Origin: Lewinellaceae bacterium
Lineage (GTDB): Bacteria; Bacteroidota; Bacteroidia; Chitinophagales; Saprospiraceae
DNA length: 64,000 bases
Assembly: GCA_020636105.1 (NCBI GenBank)
Contig: JACJYL010000001.1
Span: 3,968,001-4,032,000 of the forward strand
Direction: 5' to 3'
The position numbers were made by a program, and so were the translations under genes. How positions within the stretch are numbered: position 1 is the first letter of the stretch; each line of letters begins with the position of its first letter. The notes beneath the pieces are model-generated. The model had not been told where the DNA came from. It worked only from the letters and a program-made list of their open reading frames with translations, and did not search any database. This document shows, one piece after another, positions 43,581 through 53,431 of this stretch.

Positions 43581-44294
43581 ATGAAGGCAATTATTTTTGC
43601 AGCGGGGTTGGGGACCAGGCTCCGGCCCTTAACCGATACCCGTCCTAAAGCCCTTATTGAAATAAATGGGGTTCCTCTTCTTGAAATTGCCGTTCGGAAA
43701 TTAATAAAAAACGGTTGCCTGGATATCATCATCAATGTCCATCATTTTGGAGAACAAATCATTGATTTTTTAAAAACCAATGACAACTTTGGAATCAACA
43801 TAGCGATTTCAGACGAAAGGGACTTGCTGCTCGACACTGGCGGGGGATTGAAAAAAGCGGCCTGGTTTCTCCACGACGAGCCTTTTATGGCCATTAATTC
43901 CGACATACTCACCGATATGGATTTCAAGGCCTTTTATGAAATACATTGCAGGTCAAATGCCCTGGCCACCCTGGCCGTGCGTGATCGGGCGAGTTCCCGT
44001 TATCTTCAGTTTGACCAGGAGAATAAATTGTGTGGCTGGAAAAATATCAAAACAGGAGAAGTTAGGGCCTCAAGGGATACTGAATCGCCCCGGCATCTGG
44101 CTTTCAGTGGCATTCAGGTAATACACCCCGATATTTTTAAACTCATGCCCGATGAAAGTAAGTTTTCCATCATTGATGTTTATCTCGAAGCCGCTAAAAA
44201 ATACGATATACTGGCTTATCCCCACGATGAAGATTTATGGCTGGATGTGGGTAAACCGGAGGCTCTGGAAAAAGGGCGAAGTCTTTTTATTTAG
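43581..44294 (+). CDS. Nucleotidyltransferase, MurNAc-1-phosphate uridylyltransferase-like
   Basis: The 237-residue product begins MKAIIFAAGLGTRLRPLTDT and has RPKALIEINGVPLLEIAVRK, VHHFGEQIIDFLK, EPFMAINSDILTD (metal-binding Asp) and LWLDVGKPEALEKGRSLFI. Length and motifs resemble MurU, which makes UDP-MurNAc in cell wall recycling, but other sugars are possible. No recycling kinase (AmgK-type) is adjacent. AT-rich divergent promoter region upstream. Confidence 0.85.
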   Translation: MKAIIFAAGLGTRLRPLTDTRPKALIEINGVPLLEIAVRKLIKNGCLDIIINVHHFGEQIIDFLKTNDNFGINIAISDERDLLLDTGGGLKKAAWFLHDEPFMAINSDILTDMDFKAFYEIHCRSNALATLAVRDRASSRYLQFDQENKLCGWKNIKTGEVRASRDTESPRHLAFSGIQVIHPDIFKLMPDESKFSIIDVYLEAAKKYDILAYPHDEDLWLDVGKPEALEKGRSLFI

Positions 44295-44491
44295 GCTGAA
44301 AAAGGAATGGGTGGATTTGGGCGCGGTGCTAAAGAGTGCCGTTTAAAAAATGAAGCTAAAGCTAATCCAGGGTATTCTTATAAAAATGGAACATTGGTTT
44401 AAGGATATTTAAAAATCCGTTTTACCCGTTAAATCCGCGTGCTATTCTAATCAATAATTTAAATCTATCTATTGCCAAATGACCTCTTCCG

Positions 44492-46006
44492 CTACAATTC
44501 CTTTCTGAGGCGCGCCACCGGAACGCCCAATTGCTCCCTGTATTTGGCCACGGTTCGGCGGGCAATGTTGTACCCTTTTTCCTGAAGGATGTCTTTGAGC
44601 TTTTCGTCCGAAAGGGGTTTTCGTTTATTTTCTCCTTCGATCATTTCGTTAAGGATCTTTTTAACTTCCAGCGTGGATACCTCAGCGCCGTCATTCATCT
44701 GAAGGGATTCGGAAAAAAACTTTTTCAATTTTTTTGTGCCGAATTCGGTTTGTACATATTTGCTGTTCACTACCCGCGAAATGGTTGAAATGTCGAGGCC
44801 TGTGATATCGGCAATATCCTTGAGGATCATGGGCCTCAGTTTCTTTTGATCCCCTGTCAGGAAATAGTCGTACTGATATTGCATGATGGCATACATCGTA
44901 TTGTGGAGCGTGAGCTGCCGCTGACGGATGGCATCGATAAACCATTTGGCCGAGTCGATCTTTTGTTTGATAAAGATTACGGCTTCTTTATTTCTTTTGT
45001 TTACTTTTTTTTCTTTCTGGGCGCTGCGGTAGCTCTTCAGCATATCCATATAATGGTCATTGATATGTAAATCCGGGGCATTCCTTGAGTTTAGGGTGAG
45101 TTCAAGCTCCCCGTCACGATTGGAAATGATAAAATCAGGAACGATGTATTGTAAATTCCGCTGGGAGGAATCTGAAAATCCGCTGGCCGGTTTAGGATTT
45201 AATTTGATGATCTCGTCGATGGCTACTTTGAGGTCGTCCGAACTGATATCCATTTTCCGCATCAGTTTTTCGTAATGTTTTTTTCCAAACTCATCAAAAC
45301 TATTCCGGATGATTTCAAGGGCCAGAGCAATGGATCGGGCCTGGTCTTCATTTTTAAACTGCTCATTTTCCAGCTTGAGCTCCAGCTGGATGACAAGACA
45401 TTCCTGTAAATCCCGCGCTCCGGTTCCCGGTGGGTCAAAACGCTGTATCTGTTTTAAAATATGATTGATCTTCTCCTCGGAGGTGAAAATATTCTGGGCG
45501 AAAAGCAAATCGTCCATAATGGACGCAGGCTCCCTTCTCAAATAACCGTCCTCGTCAATGGAGCCTATGATCTGCAGGGCAATGATTTCCTCATCCTCAC
45601 TTTGCAAATCGAGCATCCCGATCTGTTTTTCCAGGTGATCGTGAAAAGAATTTTCGACGGCAATGGGAATCGTTTTATCCTCCTCATCTGCCCCCGCATA
45701 ACTATCTCCTTTTAGTTTATAGGAAGTAGGATCATCTTCCATATAGTCTTTCAAATAGTCATCCAGTTCAAAAGCTTCTTCCTGGTCATTATCATTCTCC
45801 TGGTCGCCAAAATCATCTTCCATCGGGCTTTCCAGGTTATCCAGATCATCATCTTGCATACCTTCTTCAAGGGCAGGGTTGATCTCCAACTCTTCCTTGA
45901 TACGCTGCTCCAGGTTTACTGTCGGTATTTGCAACAATTTCATGAGCTGAATTTGTTGCGGAGACAGCTTTTGCAGCATTTTCTGGCTTATGGTCTGCTT
46001 GAGCAT
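44492..46006 (-). CDS. rpoN: RNA polymerase sigma-54 factor
   Basis: The 504-residue product has the Q-rich region I (QKMLQKLSPQQIQLMKLLQI with PALEEG), an acidic region II (residues 55-110), the core-binding region (ERFDPPGTGARDLQECLVIQ-like) and the C-terminal DNA-binding part with the RpoN box ARRTVAKYREQLGVPVARLR. It directs polymerase to -24/-12 promoters and requires AAA+ activators, none of which is in this window. Full length and apparently intact. Confidence 0.97.
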   Translation of the reverse strand: MLKQTISQKMLQKLSPQQIQLMKLLQIPTVNLEQRIKEELEINPALEEGMQDDDLDNLESPMEDDFGDQENDNDQEEAFELDDYLKDYMEDDPTSYKLKGDSYAGADEEDKTIPIAVENSFHDHLEKQIGMLDLQSEDEEIIALQIIGSIDEDGYLRREPASIMDDLLFAQNIFTSEEKINHILKQIQRFDPPGTGARDLQECLVIQLELKLENEQFKNEDQARSIALALEIIRNSFDEFGKKHYEKLMRKMDISSDDLKVAIDEIIKLNPKPASGFSDSSQRNLQYIVPDFIISNRDGELELTLNSRNAPDLHINDHYMDMLKSYRSAQKEKKVNKRNKEAVIFIKQKIDSAKWFIDAIRQRQLTLHNTMYAIMQYQYDYFLTGDQKKLRPMILKDIADITGLDISTISRVVNSKYVQTEFGTKKLKKFFSESLQMNDGAEVSTLEVKKILNEMIEGENKRKPLSDEKLKDILQEKGYNIARRTVAKYREQLGVPVARLRKEL

Positions 46007-46390
46007 GAATTAATTATTTCTCCGGCTTTTTATGCTAAAACTACTTAAGTACTTTGATCCAATCAATAAAACATTCCTAAATATTGTAATACGAGCAATC
46101 AATAAAAATGTTTGGTTTTTTACTCGCAATTTACAATTTTTAATAGAAAACTGCACCGGCAAAGGTTGCAGGGAGCCATTTTTAACAAAACAAATGGTGA
46201 ATTGTTCAGGGCATTTTTGTTGCACGGGATTAATTTTGTTACAGAAATACAGAACCGAGAAGGAAAGGTTTGTTTATTGCATGGCTTACACTCGCTTTTT
46301 ACCTTCAGTTTTTCAAAAAATCATAGGCTGATTTGTGATTCAAAGAAAAGCCCGGACCTTTTTTATATTTTTGCAAAAAACAATCAACCC

Positions 46391-47488
46391 ATGCTGGAAA
46401 ACTGGCTTTCTCCCATATCTCCGAATCCGTTTAAAGACAGTCATCTGCAGGATTATCAACTGGGCACCAACATCGGTTGCCACACCAGTGAAATTCCTGA
46501 TCTTACCCATACCAAACTGGCTATTATCGGAATCGGTGCCGAGGAGGCGAATATGGTACGCAATGCGCTGTATAAAATGAGTTTTCCTTTCAAGGGACTT
46601 GGTATTTCCGACCTGGGTAATTTCAAAAAAAATGCCCATGCCTTTATCATTCCCCTGATTAAAGAGTTGCTCGAAAGTAAAATAATTCCTATCATCATTG
46701 GGGATTCCGCTGATTTTATCGCTCCTCAATACAAGGCTTTCAAAAGCCTGAAGGAAATGATCAACGTGGCGCTTGTTGATGATAATATCCCTTTTTCCGG
46801 TAATCCCGACGGCCCGAATGCCCTTTATCTTGATGAGATCCTCACGGAAAAAAGATCCCACCTTTTTCACCTGGGGATCATGGGATGCCAACGCCATTAC
46901 ATCAACCCTGAATCGAAAAAATTCTTTGACAAACTTCATTTTGAATATATCGGCCTCGGCGATGCCCGCAACAATATGAGTGAAATGGAACCCGTGGTGC
47001 GCGATGCAGACCTATTGGGGTTTAATATTTCAGCCATGAAGCAGGCCGAAGTGCCTGCACAATCCCGTCCCACTCCTACCGGATTTACCGTTGAAGAGGC
47101 CTGTAAAATTTCCCGGTATGCTGGCATGAGCGATAAGCTGCGCTCCTATGGCGTTTACGGGTTTAAAAAACATGAGTATGGCAACGAGCAAACGGCAGAA
47201 GTCATCGCACAGATGATCTGGTATTTCATCGACGGGTATTACAACCGTAAAAATGACTTTCCCGTTTCCACTCAGGGCCTGATGGAATACATCGTCAATT
47301 TCAACCATGAGCAGATCGTCTTTTGGAAAAGTCAGCGCAGCGGCCGGTGGTGGCTCCAGATCCCGGTTATGAGCAATAAAAAATACCAGCGCCATTATCT
47401 CGTTCCCTGTTCCTATAATGACTATAAACTCGCCTGCAATGAAGAGTTACCGGATAGGCTGGTCAATGCTTTTAAGCGATTCCAGTAG
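46391..47488 (+). CDS. Arginase-fold protein with degenerate metal site
   Basis: The 365-residue product has the ureohydrolase fold: LAIIGIGAEEANMVRNALYK, IIPIIIGDSADFIAPQY, NVALVDDNIPFSGNPD, YIGLGDARNNMSEME, LLGFNISAMKQAEVPAQSRP and FTVEEACKISRYAGMSDKLR. In active arginases and formimidoylglutamases these positions read GGDHS, DAHxD and SxDxDxxDP; here most manganese ligands are replaced. It is usually annotated as formimidoylglutamase but is probably not a hydrolase of that kind. ATG 46391 starts at the conserved part; earlier in-frame codons translate AT-rich leader. Confidence 0.8.
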   Translation: MLENWLSPISPNPFKDSHLQDYQLGTNIGCHTSEIPDLTHTKLAIIGIGAEEANMVRNALYKMSFPFKGLGISDLGNFKKNAHAFIIPLIKELLESKIIPIIIGDSADFIAPQYKAFKSLKEMINVALVDDNIPFSGNPDGPNALYLDEILTEKRSHLFHLGIMGCQRHYINPESKKFFDKLHFEYIGLGDARNNMSEMEPVVRDADLLGFNISAMKQAEVPAQSRPTPTGFTVEEACKISRYAGMSDKLRSYGVYGFKKHEYGNEQTAEVIAQMIWYFIDGYYNRKNDFPVSTQGLMEYIVNFNHEQIVFWKSQRSGRWWLQIPVMSNKKYQRHYLVPCSYNDYKLACNEELPDRLVNAFKRFQ

Positions 47489-47490
47489 TG

Positions 47491-49311
47491 TCATTCCACA
47501 ATCTTAATGCCCATATTCTGCATCAGCAGGGTGGCATTGAAGCTTTTACTCACGCCTTTTTTTAGTTTATAGTCAAAGTGAAGTTGTCCGTCTTTGATCT
47601 CTACCTCGATGCAGAGATTTTCTATACGTCCATCGTAGTTTTTTTCAAGCCCTCCAAGTTCGAGGTCGTGTGTGGCGATGATGCCAGAGCCTTTGCTTTC
47701 AATGAGTTGCCGAATGAGGGCTTTTGAGCCGGTATGACGATCGACAGAGTTGGTACCTTTGAGGATTTCATCCAGCAGGAAAAACACGTGTTGCTTTTCA
47801 AGGGATCCCTCCGGAAGGTTGGCCTGTTCCTCCACCGCTTCGATGATCAGCTTCAGTCTTTTAAGTTCGGCGTAAAACGAAGAAGTACTTTCGTGTAGGG
47901 CATCCTGGGTGCGCATGCTGGTGTAAACGGTCATTTGCGGAAGGGTCATCTTTTTGGCGCAAACCGGAGCCCCGGCATGTCCAAGCACGATATTCAGGCC
48001 TACCGTGCGCAAAAAAGTACTCTTTCCGGCCATATTGGAGCCGGTCACCAGTTTGATATGGCCATCGAGCGGAATGTTGATATCGTTGCAGACACGCTCC
48101 GCCGCTGAGATGAGGGGATGGCCGAGGTCAACCGCCACGAATTCACTGAAATCCCCGACTGCCGGGAAGGTCCAGGACGGATTGTTGTGATACAAATTCC
48201 CAAAACTGCACAAGGCTTCAAAAGTAGCCAGGGATTCGAACCATCCGGGCAGGCGGGCCTTTTCTTCTTTCTTCCATTTTTCCAGTTGATAGACCCATTG
48301 CAAATCCCAAATGGCGGATAGGTTTAATACAATAGCAAAAGCATTGTACCGGACATTCAACTGGCTAATGATATAAGAGAGCCTGGCGATTCTGCCGGAA
48401 GCCAATACATTACTTTCGACAAAGGCACTTTGTAAACTTTGCAGGTAAGGCGCCTCGAAAGTGCCCGATTCAATGTGTTGGATCAGTTTTGAGTAATGGC
48501 CGAGCATTCCTTCGGCATGAGTGGTTCGCCGGTGGGTATCGTTCACTTTTTCCAGGGTTGTTTTTAAAATAAACGCGATCGGCAGCATCCACACCAAAAA
48601 TAATTGCCAGGAAAAAACAAATATCCACATCAGCACTCCGGCGAGAAACCATAGCGGAGCCAGGTACAATGCTGCTTTTAGCCAGGGTGTTTTGGATACA
48701 AAAGGCTCGTCTTTTAGCCATTGTTCCAACGCCAGTAGGTGAACGGGATCGTCTTTTGTTTCTTGTCCGTAAGCCTGAAAATGCTGACGCCATTCCAGTT
48801 TTGCCGACAATTCCTTCACGGCCTCATGGCGTTGTTCGATCATGATTTTGGGAACGCGGTTTAGCAGGAAATCCGCCAGTTTCCTTCTGCCAATGAGAGA
48901 GGTGGTTCGATTGCAATATTGAAAAAAAGAAAAGTCTCCGAAAAGATCGAGATCCAGTGCGTAAGGATGCTGAGGGTCGAGAAATTCTTTTCCTGAAGCA
49001 AAAACGCCGAATTGATGGTCGATCACCCCGGCCTCCTGTTCATTGATGAGAGCGAGACGGTCTTGGTGTAATGCACTGGTTTTAATGGCCTGGTGCCACT
49101 GAACAAACCGATAAAAAAGAAAAAAGAGCAGGGCCAGTATCCCGATTCCCCAAAGGTAATTCAGCGACCAAATGAAAATAATGGCTGCGACAGCAACGAT
49201 AAAAAACGCCAGGCGTGCGTAGGAGAATCTGCCGTATCGGGCATTGAGTGCCTTTGCGGTATCCCGGAAAGTGGTACTTCTTTGAAGGTATTTGTCTTTG
49301 AGTTGTTGCAT
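47491..49311 (-). CDS. Membrane-anchored MutS-like ATPase
   Basis: From ATG 49311 (AAGGAAA just upstream) the product has 606 residues. Two pairs of membrane helices (YARLAFFIVAVAAIIFIWSL/WGIGILALLFFLFYRFV near 30-75, and APLWFLAGVLMWIFVFSWQL near 210-250) flank a soluble part. The C-terminal MutS domain has Walker A LVTGSNMAGKSTFLRTVG, TSMRTQDALHESTSSFYAEL, Walker B FLLDEILKGTNSVDRHTGSK and IIATHDLEL. Mismatch-recognition and clamp domains of MutS are absent. The family is common in Bacteroidota, with no settled function. A TTG at 49356 gives a longer but less supported frame. Confidence 0.86.
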   Translation of the reverse strand: MQQLKDKYLQRSTTFRDTAKALNARYGRFSYARLAFFIVAVAAIIFIWSLNYLWGIGILALLFFLFYRFVQWHQAIKTSALHQDRLALINEQEAGVIDHQFGVFASGKEFLDPQHPYALDLDLFGDFSFFQYCNRTTSLIGRRKLADFLLNRVPKIMIEQRHEAVKELSAKLEWRQHFQAYGQETKDDPVHLLALEQWLKDEPFVSKTPWLKAALYLAPLWFLAGVLMWIFVFSWQLFLVWMLPIAFILKTTLEKVNDTHRRTTHAEGMLGHYSKLIQHIESGTFEAPYLQSLQSAFVESNVLASGRIARLSYIISQLNVRYNAFAIVLNLSAIWDLQWVYQLEKWKKEEKARLPGWFESLATFEALCSFGNLYHNNPSWTFPAVGDFSEFVAVDLGHPLISAAERVCNDINIPLDGHIKLVTGSNMAGKSTFLRTVGLNIVLGHAGAPVCAKKMTLPQMTVYTSMRTQDALHESTSSFYAELKRLKLIIEAVEEQANLPEGSLEKQHVFFLLDEILKGTNSVDRHTGSKALIRQLIESKGSGIIATHDLELGGLEKNYDGRIENLCIEVEIKDGQLHFDYKLKKGVSKSFNATLLMQNMGIKIVE

Positions 49312-49381
49312 TTTCCTTTTTTTCAGGCGTTTTGCCGGATGCTGCCCGGTTAACAATTTATCTCAAAGGTATAGCCATTTT

Positions 49382-49440
49382 AAAAAAAAGCCACTCGGGC
49401 GCGAATAGGATTTAAAAATTATTCGTGCCCGAGTGGCTTT
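49382..49440 (-). terminator. Strong terminator of the TonB receptor gene
   Basis: AAAGCCACTCGGGCGCGAATA at 49387 onward pairs with the complement ending at 49440 over about 21 bp with one mismatch or G-U pair. On the minus strand a run of eight U follows. It separates the receptor from the MutS-like gene. Confidence 0.9.
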
Positions 49441-49465
49441 ACCGTATTTCTTTAGATGTTAGATA

Positions 49466-51961
49466 CTACATATTATCGTTACCTCCAGCTTCTTTCTGAT
49501 CATCATTATTGATCTTGCTGTTCACTCTTTTCTGTTTGAAGTCCAGCTTGCCAAAGCGGTAGCTGAAACTGATGCCGAATGAACGGAAAGGCAGTTTGTA
49601 ATCACTTTTCTGGCTGAAATTTTCACCGACGAGTTCGGAAGGGAATGATTTGTATTTGCTGAACGGCTCAACAATGGTGATGCCCAGGCTGGCACGTTTG
49701 TCCCAGAATTCTTTTTTCGCTCCTACGCTGAACATGCTGAAGGAGGAATTATATCCCTGGATGGTTCTGCTTTTCGGGCGGAAAAAGCCGAATGCTTCCA
49801 CCTTAAAGCCTTTTTTGAAGGATAAGGTGGAATTGAGGTTCGCGTTCCACAGGATTGCTTGTTGGCTCAACTCAACGCCATTGATGGTGCCTTCGGCATT
49901 GTAAGTTGAAATGTTCCCTCCTCCACGGATGGACCAAATTTTGGCGATGGTCATGGAAGTGAAAAAATTGAACCCAACGGAACTGTTCGTTCCAATATTC
50001 TTGTAGGTAGTAACAGAAACGCCATCATCGTTAATATCGAGGAAATTTTCAATGATGTCAGTAGTGTAACGGTAGTACAGGGAACCATTGAGCATTACTC
50101 CTTTGACCATGGTATTGTAACCCAGTTCGACCTGGTTGGTCACTTCCGGCTTCAAAGCAGGGTTTCCGTAAGAGATATTACGATTGTCGGATTGATCCAC
50201 GAAAGGGTTGATGTTTCTCAACCCGGGGCGTTGGATGCGCTGGGCAAAACTCAGCTTCAGCATGCTGAAATTTTTGAGCTTGCGGCTGAATACGATGCTG
50301 GGCAAAACATTTTCATACCCTTCGCTGAATGGTTCCGTCTCTCCGGAATCGACATTTCCGCTGATTCCTGTATGCTCGTAGCGCGCGCCGGCCACCATTC
50401 CGTAATTTTCACCCAATTTTACATTGAAGGACGCATACCCGGCATAGACATCCTGCTCGTAATTAAATACGTCTGAACGCAGATAATCCGGTACAAATTC
50501 CTGGGTTAAAAAGTCGTAATTTTCAAAATCATAGGTACTGGTGATCTTACGAAAAACGCTTTTTGCTCCTGTTTCCAGCTTTATTTTTGCACTCAGGGGA
50601 TGTACGTAATCCAGTTGCAGGGTCGTCTCCAGGTTCAAACTCTTATTGTCCTGGTTTTCCTTGAAAATAAGATCGGTGTTACTGCCCAGATCATCTGACT
50701 GATCTATCTCGTTTTTGGTGTCGCCTTTGGAGCCACTGAGCTGGATGGCGAAAGTCAGTTCTTTCTCAGGCTGCTTGAAGGTTTTGCGGTAATCCGTCGT
50801 CCAGTCAAAACCGCCCCGAATAGAGTTGCTTTTATTGTCGCGGGAATATTCCTGGTGGATTCCGGCGATGGGATCGTCGAATAAAGCATTGGTCACTCCG
50901 TCACGGCCACCTGCGTGAGCCCGCAAAGAAAAAGAGGTGGACAAGGTATTGTAAGCGTTAAAATCGTAAAAAGCTCCGAGGGAGGCATTCGGGCCATAAA
51001 AGGAGGTTTCTGTAGTACCTTCCTGATCCAACACCCTTGTTTGTCCGTCGATGATATCTTCGCGGTGAAAAGTCGTGATCGCTTCCCGTGGCCACGAATA
51101 CCAGGTACCAAGGTTGGTATTAATGCCGAACCTTCCTTTTGCTGCGGAAAGATTGAGGGTTCCACGGTTTTGTCGTGTGCCAACAGAACCGTCAAAAGAG
51201 CCGGTAAATCCCTGGACGTCTTTTTTCTTGGTAATGATATTGATGATGCCCGCCGTACCTTCTCCGTCGTATTTGGCAGAAGGCTGGGTGATGACTTCAA
51301 CGGATTTTATCTGATCTGCAGGGATAGTTTTTAGAGCATCTGCCAGATTTTCTGAAAAGAAATTGGAAGGCTTGCCATTGATCAGCACCCGTATGTTGGA
51401 AGATCCTCTCAACTGCACATTTCCGTCAAAATCGACCACGAGCATAGGCACCTTACGCAATACATCTGCCGCATCACCTCCTGCCGAAGTCACATCCTTA
51501 TCCGCATTGTACACCATTTTATCGATCTTGTTTTCGAAAAGGCCCGCTTCTCCTGTAACAGTGACTTCGTCGAGGGTCAATCCATCCGCGGCTAGAAAAA
51601 TATCGTCCATCCTCACATCGGGATGTTCTGGAGTCAATTCAACATTCTGAATTATTTTGCTGGTATATCCGAGGAATGAGACATATAACTGGTAATTCCC
51701 CATGTTGATATCCTGTAATTTAAACTGCCCCTTATCATCGGTAATACCTCCGTCTATCTGTTCTCCGCTTTTGGTATTGACTAAAACCAGTGTAGCAAAT
51801 TCAATGCCTGTCTGACTCATTGTATCGACGACCGTTCCGGTAATTTTGCCTTTTATCGTAGGGCCCTTTTGGAAATTTTTTGCTGCGTCTCCTCCCTGCC
51901 ATTGGGCAAAGGATGAAAAACTTAAGAGCATGATGAAAAGCAATAGATTTAGCTGCTTCAT
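49466..51961 (-). CDS. TonB-dependent outer membrane receptor with carboxypeptidase-like N-domain
   Basis: The 831-residue product has a signal peptide (to SSFAQ, about residue 20), a carboxypeptidase regulatory-like domain at 35-125 (GKITGTVVDTMSQTGIEFAT, LQDINMGNYQLYVSFLGYTS), a plug domain (DAADVLRKVPMLVVDFDGNV, IRVLINGKPSNFF, IKSVEVITQPSAKYDGEGTA, GIINIITKK) and a barrel ending FGISFSYRFGKLDFKQKR. It belongs to the outer membrane beta-barrel family related to SusC; no SusD partner is adjacent, so it may be a siderophore, metal or peptide receptor instead of a glycan importer. Own promoter and terminator. Confidence 0.9.
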   Translation of the reverse strand: MKQLNLLLFIMLLSFSSFAQWQGGDAAKNFQKGPTIKGKITGTVVDTMSQTGIEFATLVLVNTKSGEQIDGGITDDKGQFKLQDINMGNYQLYVSFLGYTSKIIQNVELTPEHPDVRMDDIFLAADGLTLDEVTVTGEAGLFENKIDKMVYNADKDVTSAGGDAADVLRKVPMLVVDFDGNVQLRGSSNIRVLINGKPSNFFSENLADALKTIPADQIKSVEVITQPSAKYDGEGTAGIINIITKKKDVQGFTGSFDGSVGTRQNRGTLNLSAAKGRFGINTNLGTWYSWPREAITTFHREDIIDGQTRVLDQEGTTETSFYGPNASLGAFYDFNAYNTLSTSFSLRAHAGGRDGVTNALFDDPIAGIHQEYSRDNKSNSIRGGFDWTTDYRKTFKQPEKELTFAIQLSGSKGDTKNEIDQSDDLGSNTDLIFKENQDNKSLNLETTLQLDYVHPLSAKIKLETGAKSVFRKITSTYDFENYDFLTQEFVPDYLRSDVFNYEQDVYAGYASFNVKLGENYGMVAGARYEHTGISGNVDSGETEPFSEGYENVLPSIVFSRKLKNFSMLKLSFAQRIQRPGLRNINPFVDQSDNRNISYGNPALKPEVTNQVELGYNTMVKGVMLNGSLYYRYTTDIIENFLDINDDGVSVTTYKNIGTNSSVGFNFFTSMTIAKIWSIRGGGNISTYNAEGTINGVELSQQAILWNANLNSTLSFKKGFKVEAFGFFRPKSRTIQGYNSSFSMFSVGAKKEFWDKRASLGITIVEPFSKYKSFPSELVGENFSQKSDYKLPFRSFGISFSYRFGKLDFKQKRVNSKINNDDQKEAGGNDNM

Positions 51962-52016
51962 GGTTAGATTTAGTTAAAAGGTGATTCCAAATTTTATTTT
52001 CATTCAAAAATCCGCG

Positions 52017-52024
52017 CAAAAGTA
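52017..52024 (-). promoter_or_regulatory. Promoter -7 element of the TonB receptor gene
   Basis: TACTTTTG on the minus strand fits TAnnTTTG and is followed by CGC; the start codon is 55 bp downstream. The rest of the 357-bp divergent gap (51962-52318) holds the moxR promoter and no gene. Confidence 0.6.
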
Positions 52025-52279
52025 CTCATTTTCAATAAAGTAAAATGTTAAAAATAAGCCCTACGAAATGAGAAAGCCGGATTTCATCTTTTAGGTGTTT
52101 AATGCAGAGTGTCCGAATACCCTCCGGGGAAATGCATAAAGTGGTCTTTTTTCAATTTATGTCAAAGGGTCTCGTCATGACATTTCCTAAAAACGTTAAA
52201 TACTGTTAAATAGTTTAATGGTTTGTTAATGCAGGGGGGATGAAGGCTTCCTGAATTGTGTTAAATAGAAAAAAAATGA

Positions 52280-52287
52280 CAACTTTG
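52280..52287 (+). promoter_or_regulatory. Probable promoter of the moxR-bat operon
   Basis: CAACTTTGC is one base off TAnnTTTG in each of the first positions but keeps TTTG; TTGTG lies 19 bp upstream at 52256-52260, the right spacing for a -33 element. The ATG at 52319 is 31 bp downstream. Confidence 0.4.
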
Positions 52288-52318
52288 CGTGTTTTCTAAA
52301 AAATACAAACAAGATACG

Positions 52319-53311
52319 ATGCACGTTGACATAGAAGCTCTCAATCAACAAATCTACGCAGACAGTGCGATAGTTGAAAAAATAAACCATGAGACCAGTA
52401 AGGTCATTGTAGGTCAGGACAGTATGATCGAGCGGCTAATGCTCGGTTTGCTTACCAGGGGCCATGTCCTTTTAGAGGGGCTGCCGGGGTTGGCCAAGAC
52501 CCTTGCCATTAAAACCCTTTCGAGCGCCATTGATGCCAAGTACAGTAGAATACAATTCACCCCTGACCTTCTTCCTGCCGATATCATTGGTACGATGATC
52601 TACAACCCGGGGAAAAATGATTTTTCGGTACGTAAAGGTCCCATTTTCGCCAATTTCATTCTGGCTGATGAGATCAACAGGGCTCCCGCAAAAGTTCAAA
52701 GCGCCTTGCTTGAAGCCATGCAGGAACGCCAGGTGACCATCGGCTCGGATACTTTTTTGCTGGAGGAGCCTTTTTTGGTTTTGGCCACTCAAAACCCCAT
52801 TGAACAGGAAGGAACCTACCCGCTGCCGGAGGCACAGGTGGATCGTTTTATGCTCAAGGTTAAAGTGGGCTATCCTAATCAGGAAGAAGAAAGAGAGATC
52901 GTAAGACGAAACCTCTCTCTTGACGGTTTTGGCAAAGTTAACCCGGTGGTCAAACCGGCAGAGATCATCAAGGCAAGGGAATCCGTCCGTAAAATATATA
53001 TGGATGAAAAGATCGAACAATACATCCTCGACATCGTTTTCGCTTCCAGAAATCCCGGGGAATATGGACTTAAACATCTGGAATTACTGATCAACTATGG
53101 AGGATCGCCACGGGCGAGCATCAACCTGGCGCTGGCCGCCAAAGCTTATGCCTTCCTGAAACGCCGCGGATATGTCATCCCGGAAGATGTGCGAAACGTA
53201 TGTCATGATGTGATGCGTCACCGTATCGGACTGACTTATGAGGCTGAAGCCGAAAATATCACTCAGGAAGATATTATCAATAAGATCCTCGATACTGTTG
53301 AAGTGCCTTAG
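52319..53311 (+). CDS. MoxR family AAA+ ATPase
   Basis: From ATG 52319 the product has 330 residues. Motifs: VIVGQDSMIERLMLGLLTRG, HVLLEGLPGLAKTLAIKTLS (Walker A), RIQFTPDLLPADIIGTMIYN, ANFILADEINRAPAKVQSAL (Walker B), LEAMQERQVTIG, VLATQNPIEQEGTYPLPEAQ (sensor 1) and LINYGGSPRASINL (sensor 2). MoxR proteins act as chaperone-like ATPases on the VWA proteins encoded next to them. It heads the bat operon. An upstream TTG-type start at 52289 would fall on the promoter. Confidence 0.95.
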   Translation: MHVDIEALNQQIYADSAIVEKINHETSKVIVGQDSMIERLMLGLLTRGHVLLEGLPGLAKTLAIKTLSSAIDAKYSRIQFTPDLLPADIIGTMIYNPGKNDFSVRKGPIFANFILADEINRAPAKVQSALLEAMQERQVTIGSDTFLLEEPFLVLATQNPIEQEGTYPLPEAQVDRFMLKVKVGYPNQEEEREIVRRNLSLDGFGKVNPVVKPAEIIKARESVRKIYMDEKIEQYILDIVFASRNPGEYGLKHLELLINYGGSPRASINLALAAKAYAFLKRRGYVIPEDVRNVCHDVMRHRIGLTYEAEAENITQEDIINKILDTVEVP

Positions 53312-53313
53312 GG

Positions 53314-53431
53314 AAATGTAAAATGATAAATGTAAAATGTAAAAGTGCTGATTTACAGTGATTTACAAGATTATGGATGTCATTTTTTTTATAGTTCCTT
53401 AAGCAATATTAAATGATAAATTTTAAATTTT
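53314..53431 (+). repeat. Two heptamer arrays between moxR and the DUF58 gene
   Basis: 53314-53341 holds AAATGTA, AAATGAT, AAATGTA, AAATGTA in 7-bp phase. 53411-53431 holds AAATGAT, AAATTTT, AAATTTT, running into the TTG start codon of the next gene. The 70 bp between have no clear units. No Shine-Dalgarno sequence. Confidence 0.8.
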
